From Acidovorax sp. (GTDB lineage Bacteria > Pseudomonadota > Gammaproteobacteria > Burkholderiales > Burkholderiaceae_C), in contig JAUXZO010000129.1 in NCBI GenBank assembly GCA_030692685.1, positions 1 through 64,000 on the forward strand: a DNA stretch of 64,000 bases, read 5' to 3'. Both the position numbers and the translations under genes were made by a program. Below are positions 57,877 through 64,000 of the stretch, in pieces. The first letter of the stretch is position 1; every line of letters starts with the position of its first letter. Below the pieces are notes generated by a model that saw only the letters and a list, made by a program, of their open reading frames with translations, was not told the origin of the DNA and searched no databases.

Positions 57877-58950
57877 ATGTTGAACCGTCTTATTTCCAAC
57901 GACTATCCGCGCAGCAAGATCCTTGCTGCTATCTTGCTCGCGCTTTTGGTGGGGCTGGCGCTGGCGCCATTTCTGTTCCCGGGCGTCAAGGCCCTGAACG
58001 TGGCCGCCAAGGTACTGATTTTTGTCGTCCTGGTCGCCAGTTTTGATTTGCTGCTGGGCTACACCGGCATCGTGAGTTTTGCGCACACGATGTTCTTTGG
58101 CATCGGGGCTTACGGCGTGGCCATCGCCACCACACGCATGGGGGGCACCTGGGGTGCGCTGGCCGTGGGCATTGTTTGCGCGCTGGGCATCAGTTTGCTG
58201 CTGTCGCTGGCGGTGGGGTTGTTTTCGCTGCGCGTGCGGGCCATCTTTTTTGCCATGATCACGCTGGCAGTCGCAACGGCCTTCCAGACCCTGGCGTCAC
58301 AGCTGTCCGAGTGGACGGGCGGTGAAGACGGCCTGACCTTCAAGATGCCGGTGTGGCTGTCGCCCAGCTTTGAGCCGTTTGAGAGTGAAGTGCTGGGCGT
58401 GCTCATCGACGGCAAGATCATCACCTACTACCTGCTCTTTGTGGTGGCCGTGGTGCTGGTGCTGGCGCTGCTGCGCATCGTCAACTCGCCGTTTGGCCGC
58501 GTGCTGCAGGCCATTCGCGAGAACGAGTTTCGCGCCGAGGCCATCGGCTACCGCGTGGTGGTGTACCGCACCACGTCCAGTGTGCTGTCTGCACTGTTTG
58601 CCACCATGGCCGGCGCCATGCTGGCGGTCTGGCTGCGCTACAACGGGCCAGACACCTCGCTCAGCTTCGAAATCATGATGGACTGCCTGCTCATCGTGGT
58701 GATTGGCGGCATGGGCACCATCTACGGTTCGGCCATTGGCGCCGTGCTCTTTCTCATTGCGCAAAGCTATCTGCAGGACTTGCTGCGCCTCGCGAGCGAG
58801 GCTGCATCTGCCTTGCCGTGGCTGTCTGCACTGCTGTCGCCCGACCGCTGGCTGCTGTGGCTGGGGGTGCTGTTTGTCCTGTCTGTTTATTACTTCCCCA
58901 CCGGTGTGGTGGGGCGCCTGCGCGCGGCAGCTGCGCGCAAGGTGGCATGA
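57877..58950 (+). CDS. livM: Liv-type ABC transporter permease (LivM-like)
   Basis: 357 aa, about ten membrane segments. LLGYTGIVSFAHTMFFGIGAYGVAIATTRMG and the coupling loop SPFGRVLQAIRENEFRAEAIGYRVVVYRTTSSVLSALFATMAGAML are LivM hallmarks, with GGMGTIYGSAIGA near the C-terminus. 12 bp after livH. Confidence 0.94.
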   Translation: MLNRLISNDYPRSKILAAILLALLVGLALAPFLFPGVKALNVAAKVLIFVVLVASFDLLLGYTGIVSFAHTMFFGIGAYGVAIATTRMGGTWGALAVGIVCALGISLLLSLAVGLFSLRVRAIFFAMITLAVATAFQTLASQLSEWTGGEDGLTFKMPVWLSPSFEPFESEVLGVLIDGKIITYYLLFVVAVVLVLALLRIVNSPFGRVLQAIRENEFRAEAIGYRVVVYRTTSSVLSALFATMAGAMLAVWLRYNGPDTSLSFEIMMDCLLIVVIGGMGTIYGSAIGAVLFLIAQSYLQDLLRLASEAASALPWLSALLSPDRWLLWLGVLFVLSVYYFPTGVVGRLRAAAARKVA

Positions 58951-58957
58951 CGAAGCC

Positions 58958-58977
58958 AACACCGCCTTGGCGGTGTT
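58958..58977 (+). terminator. Hairpin after livM, possible weak terminator
   Basis: AACACCGC-CTTG-GCGGTGTT, 7 bp after the livM stop. No T run follows, so it may stabilise the upstream message or attenuate rather than stop transcription into the next gene. Confidence 0.5.
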
Positions 58978-59037
58978 TGGTGATGGTGTAGTTAGCTGTG
59001 CAAAAAAAGCAAACAAGAAATACCAGGAGACAAGCAC

Positions 59038-61188
59038 ATGAAGAAGACGAGCACGATGAAGACACGGGTTCGCCCGTTGGTTCCCGCAGCCTTGGCAGCT
59101 GCTGTTCTGGCCGCTTGTGGTGGGGGCAGCGATGGTGACAGCGCCGCCCTCAACACCAAGCCTGCCTACCTGGGAGCCATCAGCGAGGCCATGTACGACG
59201 GCACCAGCAACGACCTGCTCACCGCGGGCCTGGGCGCCACGGGCCTCGCCGCTGCAGTGACACCCGCCTATGCCGACCCGCTCAAACCGACGGCTGCTGA
59301 GTTGCGCCGCATGGCCATCCACACCAACTACCGCGCCATGCTCGACATGACGGTCGCAGGCGGCTACGGGCTGCTGTACGGCCCCAATGTCGATGCGCAA
59401 GGCAAAGTCACCACGGGCGAAGGCAAGGTGGCAGGCGCTGAATACATCGCCTTTGCCGACGACGGCACAGGCCGCAAAAACGTTACGTTGATGGTGCAGG
59501 TGCCCACTAGTTTCAACCCGGCCAAGCCTTGCATGATTACGGCCACCGCATCGGGTTCGCGCGGTGTGTATGGCGGCATCTCCACCGGCGAGTGGGCGCT
59601 TAAGCGCGGCTGCGCGGTGGCGTACTCCGACAAGGGCACAGGCGGTGCGCCGCACGACCTGCAAAACGACACCGTGCCGCTGATAGACGGCACCCGCACC
59701 ACGGCTGCTGCTGCGGGCAAGAACGCGTCGTTCAACGCGGGCCTCACCGCGTCTGAGCTGTCGGCCTTCAACACGGCCAATCCCAACCGCTTTGCGTTCA
59801 AGCACGCGCATTCGGGCCAGAACGCGGAAAAGGATTGGGGCACCACCACGCTGCAGGCGGTGGAGTTTGGCTACTACGTGCTCAACCAGCGCTACGGCAA
59901 CACCAACGCGGCGGGTCAGCGCTTGAAGACGCTCACACCGACCAACACCATCGTCATTGCGTCCAGCATCTCCAACGGCGGTGGCGCTGCGATTGCAGCG
60001 GCCGAGCAGGACACCCAGGGCCTCATCAGCGGCGTGGCCGTGTCCGAGCCCGCGCTGGAGCTGCCCGCCAACCCGGGCGTCACCGTGCGCCGTGGCGGTG
60101 CCGATGTGGCCGTCACCGGCAAAACGCTGGTGGACTTTACGACCTATGCCAACCTGTATCAGGCCTGCGCATCGCTGGCGCCATCCGTCAGCACCAGTCC
60201 TTATGCTGCGGCGTTTTCAGCGGGCTTTGCCAGTGCGGCACTGCCTATCGCGCCCAACCGCTGTGCTGCACTCAAGACGGCGGGCCTGCTGACGGCATCC
60301 ACCACCGCAACACAGGCCGAAGAAGCCCTGCAGAAGCTGCGTGCCTATGGCTGGGAGCCCGAGTCGAACGACCTGCACGCATCCCTTGCAGCGTTTGAAG
60401 TGGCGCCCGCTGTGTCTGTGACCTTTGCCAACTCCTTGTCGCGCAGCAGCGTGAAGGACAACCTGTGCGGCTTCAGCTACGCCGCCACCACAGCGGCCGG
60501 TGCGGTCACCACGCTGGCACCTGCCGCGCTGGCAGGCATGTTTGCCACCGGCAATGGCGTGCCTCCCGCGGGCGGCATCAACCTGGTCAACAACAACAGC
60601 GTGGCGGGCCCCGCGCGTGACTTCCTGTCGTTCACCGCCGCTGGCGTGGCCGACTGGAACACTGCGGGCGCGCTGTGCCTGCGCAACCTGGTCACTGGCA
60701 CCGATGCCGCCGCCAAAAAGCTGCAGGCGGGTGTGGATGAAACCCGCAGAAGCGGCAACCTGCGTGGCAAGCCCACGGTCATCGTGCATGGTCGCGCCGA
60801 CGCGCTGCTGCCGGTCAGCCACACGTCGCGCCCCTACGCAGCGTTGAATAAAAAGATCGAAGGCAACGCCAGCAAACTCAGCTATGTCGAGGTGGCCAAC
60901 GCCCAGCACTTTGATAGCTTCATCGGCCTGCCGACCGTGTTGCCCGGCTATGACTCGCGCTATGTGCCGCTGCATGTGTACCTGAACCACGCGCTCGACG
61001 CCGTGTACGAGCACCTTGCCAACGGCAAGGCGCTGCCCGCCAGCCAGGTGGTGCGCACCGTGCCACGGGGCGGTACACCGGGCAGCGCACCCGCCATCAC
61101 CGTGGCCAACGTGCCGCCGCTGGCCATGGCGCCCGCGGCCGCAAACGCCATTGCCATCAGCGCGGGAGCGATCTCCATACCTGACTGA
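59038..61188 (+). CDS. D-(-)-3-hydroxybutyrate oligomer hydrolase, lipoprotein-type
   Basis: 716 aa. Signal peptide with lipobox LAAC (Cys27), so it may be lipid-anchored. Full-length match to the 3HB-oligomer hydrolase family (~700 aa), with catalytic Ser312 in ASSISNGGGAA, His-rich FAFKHAHSGQN and C-terminal VIVHGRADALLPVSHTSRPY and NAQHFDSFIGLP carrying the Asp and His. Splits dimers and oligomers released by the depolymerase to monomer. Family members are known from PHB-degrading Acidovorax. Confidence 0.93.
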   Translation: MKKTSTMKTRVRPLVPAALAAAVLAACGGGSDGDSAALNTKPAYLGAISEAMYDGTSNDLLTAGLGATGLAAAVTPAYADPLKPTAAELRRMAIHTNYRAMLDMTVAGGYGLLYGPNVDAQGKVTTGEGKVAGAEYIAFADDGTGRKNVTLMVQVPTSFNPAKPCMITATASGSRGVYGGISTGEWALKRGCAVAYSDKGTGGAPHDLQNDTVPLIDGTRTTAAAAGKNASFNAGLTASELSAFNTANPNRFAFKHAHSGQNAEKDWGTTTLQAVEFGYYVLNQRYGNTNAAGQRLKTLTPTNTIVIASSISNGGGAAIAAAEQDTQGLISGVAVSEPALELPANPGVTVRRGGADVAVTGKTLVDFTTYANLYQACASLAPSVSTSPYAAAFSAGFASAALPIAPNRCAALKTAGLLTASTTATQAEEALQKLRAYGWEPESNDLHASLAAFEVAPAVSVTFANSLSRSSVKDNLCGFSYAATTAAGAVTTLAPAALAGMFATGNGVPPAGGINLVNNNSVAGPARDFLSFTAAGVADWNTAGALCLRNLVTGTDAAAKKLQAGVDETRRSGNLRGKPTVIVHGRADALLPVSHTSRPYAALNKKIEGNASKLSYVEVANAQHFDSFIGLPTVLPGYDSRYVPLHVYLNHALDAVYEHLANGKALPASQVVRTVPRGGTPGSAPAITVANVPPLAMAPAAANAIAISAGAISIPD

Positions 61189-61282
61189 TCGAGGCGATAG
61201 CCCCGCAGACAGACCTGCGACAAATCACGGGCCGTGTGCGTGCCAACGCTGCACGCGGCCTGTACCGCAACCAAGGATGGAC

Positions 61283-62449
61283 ATGAAGACTGTGTGGATG
61301 ACATGGGGCCGCCGCATGGCGGCAGCCCTGGCGATGCCGGGCCTGCTGGTGGTGGCCGGGCTGGGGGCCACTATGACCGTACGCGCTGCCGAGCTGGTGG
61401 TGGGCCAGGTGGCCCCGCTGTCGGGCGTGCTGGCCAGCACGGGCGCGCAGATGGTGCTGGGCGGCAAGATTTACTTTGACTGGGTCAATGCCCAAGGCGG
61501 CGTGCATGGCGCGTCCATTCGCCACACGGTGGTGGACGACGCCTACAAGGTGGCCGACACCGTGCGCCTGACGCGCGAATTGTTGGCCAAGCCAGAGGTC
61601 GTTGCGCTGTATGGTTTTGCAGGCACGGCCAACGTCACGCAGCTGCTGACCGATGGTGTGCTGGAGCAGGGCGGCGCTGCGCTGGTGGCGCCCTACACGG
61701 GCGGCGAATCTCTGCGCAACCCTTTCAACCCCTGGATCTTTCATGTGCGCGCGGGCTACGCGGACGAAACCGAGCACATGGTGCAGCAGCTCACCACCCT
61801 GGGCATGAACCGCGTGGCCGTGATGTACCAGGACGACGGCTTTGGCAAGGCAGGCTTGGCGGGCGTCGAGGCGGCGCTGGCCAAGCGCAACCTCAAGCTG
61901 GTGGTGGCAGCGGGCTACGAACGCAACACCGACAAGGTGGACGACGCGGTCAAGGCGATCAAAGCCTCGGACGTGCACGCCGTCATCATGATTGCGGTGA
62001 ACAAGCCGGCCGCCGCCTTCATTCAGCGCTATCGCGAGCAGGGCGGCGGAGCGCAGCTGTACAACATTTCGGTGGTCGACCCGACCGAGCTGGTCAAGCT
62101 GGCGGGCCTCAAGAATGCGCACGGCCTGGGCATCAGCCAGGTGGTGCCATACCCTTACCGGCCGCAGTTGCCGGTGGTGCGCGAATACCAGACACTGCTC
62201 AAAAAATACGCGCCCGAGGCAGAGGTCAACTACACCAGCTTTGAACAGTTCCTGGGCGCCAAGGTGTTGGTCGAGGCGCTGCGCAGAGCGGGGCCTGGGC
62301 CTACGCGCACCAAGGTGGTCAAAGCGCTGGAGTCGCTGCAAAGCCATGACCTGGGCGGCATCACGCTCAGCTACTCGCCCACCAATCGCATCGGCTCGCG
62401 TTATGTCGAAGTCACCGTCATAGGCAGCAACGGCCGCCTCATGAAGTGA
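61283..62449 (+). CDS. Second Liv-type ABC substrate-binding protein
   Basis: 388 aa from ATG 61283 (AAGGA ~6 bp upstream). Signal region RRMAAALAMPGLLVVAGLGATMTVRAA. LVVGQVAPLSGVLASTGAQMVLGGKIYFDWVNAQGGVHG is the Peripla_BP_6 start. It differs clearly from the binding protein at 52108, so the transporter may accept two ligands. Its gene lies after the oligomer hydrolase, 94 bp downstream. Confidence 0.9.
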   Translation: MKTVWMTWGRRMAAALAMPGLLVVAGLGATMTVRAAELVVGQVAPLSGVLASTGAQMVLGGKIYFDWVNAQGGVHGASIRHTVVDDAYKVADTVRLTRELLAKPEVVALYGFAGTANVTQLLTDGVLEQGGAALVAPYTGGESLRNPFNPWIFHVRAGYADETEHMVQQLTTLGMNRVAVMYQDDGFGKAGLAGVEAALAKRNLKLVVAAGYERNTDKVDDAVKAIKASDVHAVIMIAVNKPAAAFIQRYREQGGGAQLYNISVVDPTELVKLAGLKNAHGLGISQVVPYPYRPQLPVVREYQTLLKKYAPEAEVNYTSFEQFLGAKVLVEALRRAGPGPTRTKVVKALESLQSHDLGGITLSYSPTNRIGSRYVEVTVIGSNGRLMK

Positions 62450-62488
62450 GCTGCTGATCCATTTTTTCCTTTCCACAAGGTCGCCATC

Positions 62489-63358
62489 ATGTCTCCCACC
62501 TCGCGCTACACCACTTGCGCTGGCTATGAAATCCACTACACGGAGTGGGGCGCACCCAATGCGCCCGTGGTGGTCGCGTGGCATGGCTTGGCGCGCACGG
62601 GGCGTGACATGGATGCGCTGGCTGCGCACCTGGCGCCGCGCTACCGCGTGATCTGCCCCGACACTATTGGCCGGGGCCTGAGCCAGTGGGCGCGTACGCC
62701 GCAGAGCGAATACCGCCTGTCGTTCTACGCCCGTATTGCAGCCGACCTGTTTGACCAGCTGGGCATCGAGAAGGCGCACTGGGTGGGCACCTCGATGGGC
62801 GGAGCGATTGGCACGGTATGCGCATCAGGACTGTTCGAGCCAGAGCTGAAGGGCCGCATCACCAGCCTGCTGCTCAACGACAACGCCCCGCGCCTGGCCG
62901 ACGCCGCGCTGGAGCGCATCAAGGCTTACGCGGGCCACCCACCTGCATTCGATACGGTGCGGGAGCTGGAGGCGTTTTTTCGGCAGGTGTATCAGCCGTA
63001 CGGGTGGCTCAGCGATGGGCAATGGCGCCTGCTGACCGAAAGCAGCACCCGCCGCCTGCCCGACGGACGCGTAACACCGCACTACGACCCGGCCATGGTG
63101 CAGCAGTTCACGCACCACACCAACGACTACCTGATCTGGGACCACTACGATGCGATCGACGTCCCGGTGCTGTGCCTGCGCGGGGCCGAGTCAGACCTGG
63201 TGCTGCGCGAAACCGCGGCAGAAATGTTGACGCGCGGCCCAGGCGCCAAGGGCTTGGCGCGCCTAGTGGAGGTGCCGGGCTGCGGGCATGCACCGGCCCT
63301 CAACGTGCCGGAGCACTACGCATTGGTGGATGAGTTTCTGACGCGCGCAGCGGGGTGA
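62489..63358 (+). CDS. Alpha/beta hydrolase
   Basis: 289 aa. Oxyanion segment AWHGLARTGRDMD, nucleophile elbow GTSMGG (Ser102), Asp region VPVLCLRGAESDLVL and His in VPGCGHAPALN. No signal peptide, so cytoplasmic. In this operon it could cleave an imported 3-hydroxybutyrate ester or oligomer. The family is too broad to be sure; an unrelated esterase is the alternative. Confidence 0.85.
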   Translation: MSPTSRYTTCAGYEIHYTEWGAPNAPVVVAWHGLARTGRDMDALAAHLAPRYRVICPDTIGRGLSQWARTPQSEYRLSFYARIAADLFDQLGIEKAHWVGTSMGGAIGTVCASGLFEPELKGRITSLLLNDNAPRLADAALERIKAYAGHPPAFDTVRELEAFFRQVYQPYGWLSDGQWRLLTESSTRRLPDGRVTPHYDPAMVQQFTHHTNDYLIWDHYDAIDVPVLCLRGAESDLVLRETAAEMLTRGPGAKGLARLVEVPGCGHAPALNVPEHYALVDEFLTRAAG

Positions 63359-63457
63359 CGAGGGAACGGAGTGAAGGGGTGAAGGGGTGCAGGTTGAAGA
63401 GGAGCGGCTGGGGCTCTGCTCGCGGTACATTGGTGCAACGCTTCTCAGCCATCTGCC

Positions 63458-63925
63458 ATGAAACCCCTTTTGCTCATCGCCTCTCACCTTCTGACGCTGG
63501 TCATCGGATTTGCTGCGGGTGTGTATGCGCTGCCCATCCTCATCGCGCCGCAGGCCCCCACACAGCAGGAGGTTGAGGCCAGCACCCCCACGGCGTTGTG
63601 GACCGCCACCTTCCGCCGCGACCTGAAAGACAGTGACTCCCTGCATTGGGGTGAGGGCGCTGTGTCCATCGGCCCGCAAGCCATCAGCCTGGTGGGCAAG
63701 CTAGCCCCGGGCCCGGACTACAAGCTCTACTTGTCGCCCGAGTTTGTAGAGACCGAGGCCGACTTCAAACGCCTCAAGCCGAAGATGCTGCGTGTGGGCG
63801 ATGTGAAGACATTCAACAACTTCATTGTTCCTGTACCCCAGGGCGTAGACCCCGCCCAGTTCAACACCGTGATCGTGTGGTGTGAGACGTTCAGCGAGTT
63901 CATCACCGCTGCGCAGTACCGGTAG
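63458..63925 (+). CDS. DM13-domain protein, membrane anchored
   Basis: 155 aa. N-terminal membrane anchor (LLLIASHLLTLVIGFAAGVYALPILI), then a DM13 domain: SDSLHWGEGAVSIGPQAISLVGKLAPGPDYKLYLSPEFVETEADF and the end VIVWCETFSEFITAAQY with its conserved Trp-Cys. DM13 domains are linked to electron transfer or redox signalling outside the membrane. Not clearly part of the PHB operon. Confidence 0.85.
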   Translation: MKPLLLIASHLLTLVIGFAAGVYALPILIAPQAPTQQEVEASTPTALWTATFRRDLKDSDSLHWGEGAVSIGPQAISLVGKLAPGPDYKLYLSPEFVETEADFKRLKPKMLRVGDVKTFNNFIVPVPQGVDPAQFNTVIVWCETFSEFITAAQYR

Positions 63926-63937
63926 AAAGACAGGTGT

Positions 63938-64000
63938 TTACTGGCCGATCTGCGCCAGTGCCGCCTGCAGGCCCGCCAAGCCGCCCACGCGCTGGTCGTT
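63938..64000 (-). CDS. Probable glutaredoxin family protein, C-terminal end (partial)
   Basis: 21 codons are visible, reading NDQRVGGLAGLQAALAQIGQ and TAA at 63938-63940. The (I)ND-xx-VGG pattern is typical near the end of glutaredoxins, but the active site is outside the window, so the call is tentative. Confidence 0.5.
   Translation of the reverse strand, partial: NDQRVGGLAGLQAALAQIGQ

Noticed and set aside
58297..59811. 504-codon and neighbouring minus-strand frames
   Set aside because: Antisense to livM and the 3HB-oligomer hydrolase; composition is that of a GC-rich shadow.
61157..62779. 540-codon minus-strand frame
   Set aside because: Antisense to the second binding protein; low-complexity His/Arg/Gln sequence.
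1..64000. CRISPR arrays, rRNA genes, insertion sequences
   Set aside because: No regularly spaced repeats, no rRNA sequence and no transposase frames were seen.

Overview
The window is high-GC betaproteobacterial chromosome, most like Comamonadaceae (Acidovorax-type). The evidence is an Acidovorax-like lysC next to tRNA-Ser, a tctDE/tctCBA locus, a polyhydroxybutyrate (PHB) degradation cluster like those of PHB-degrading Acidovorax, and the short intergenic hairpin repeat (TAGCGCTT...AAGCGCTA) common in that family. No taxonomic search was possible, so the genus is an inference.

Region 1 (1-684): the 3' end of lysC (aspartate kinase) and tRNA-Ser(GCT). Region 2 (about 671-43285): a complete P2-like (Peduovirus-type) prophage of about 42.6 kb inserted at the 3' end of the tRNA gene, bounded by a 14-bp direct repeat. 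From left to right it carries: a tyrosine integrase; a membrane-protein moron; an early operon on the minus strand (AlpA-like regulator, many small genes, gpA HUH replication endonuclease, Ogr/Delta-type late activator); a CI/LexA-type repressor; a defence island (PARIS-like ATPase/DUF4435 pair, Vsr endonuclease, cytosine-C5 methyltransferase and DUF3883 nuclease); and then the late genes. The late genes run D, U, T, E/E', FII, FI, fibre/baseplate genes, I, J, W, V, S, R, Rz/Rz1, endolysin, small membrane proteins, X, L, M, N, O on the minus strand, and P, Q on the plus strand. Three exported-protein morons sit at separate positions. Three copies of TGT-N13-ACA precede the late transcription units and are probably the sites of the Ogr-like activator.

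Region 3 (43286-49420): an hslR-like S4 protein and the two-component system tctDE, divergent from the tripartite tricarboxylate transporter tctCBA. Region 4 (49640-50310): a DUF2325 gene behind a Fur-box-like sequence.

Region 5 (50338-63358): a locus apparently dedicated to extracellular PHB use. A sigma-54 enhancer-binding regulator is followed by a good -24/-12 promoter, a Liv-type periplasmic binding protein, a secreted PHB depolymerase with Fn3 and substrate-binding domains, a second -24/-12-like site, livGFHM, a 3-hydroxybutyrate-oligomer hydrolase, a second binding protein and an alpha/beta hydrolase. The inferred logic is that the polymer is cut outside the cell, oligomers are cut by the surface or periplasmic hydrolase, and the ABC transporter takes up monomer or short oligomer under nitrogen/carbon-type sigma-54 control. 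The window ends with a DM13-domain protein and the tail of a probable glutaredoxin gene.

The most interesting parts are (a) the PARIS + restriction-modification + Vsr island in the prophage immunity region with a SOS-box-like site beside it, and (b) the sigma-54-linked PHB depolymerase/transporter locus.
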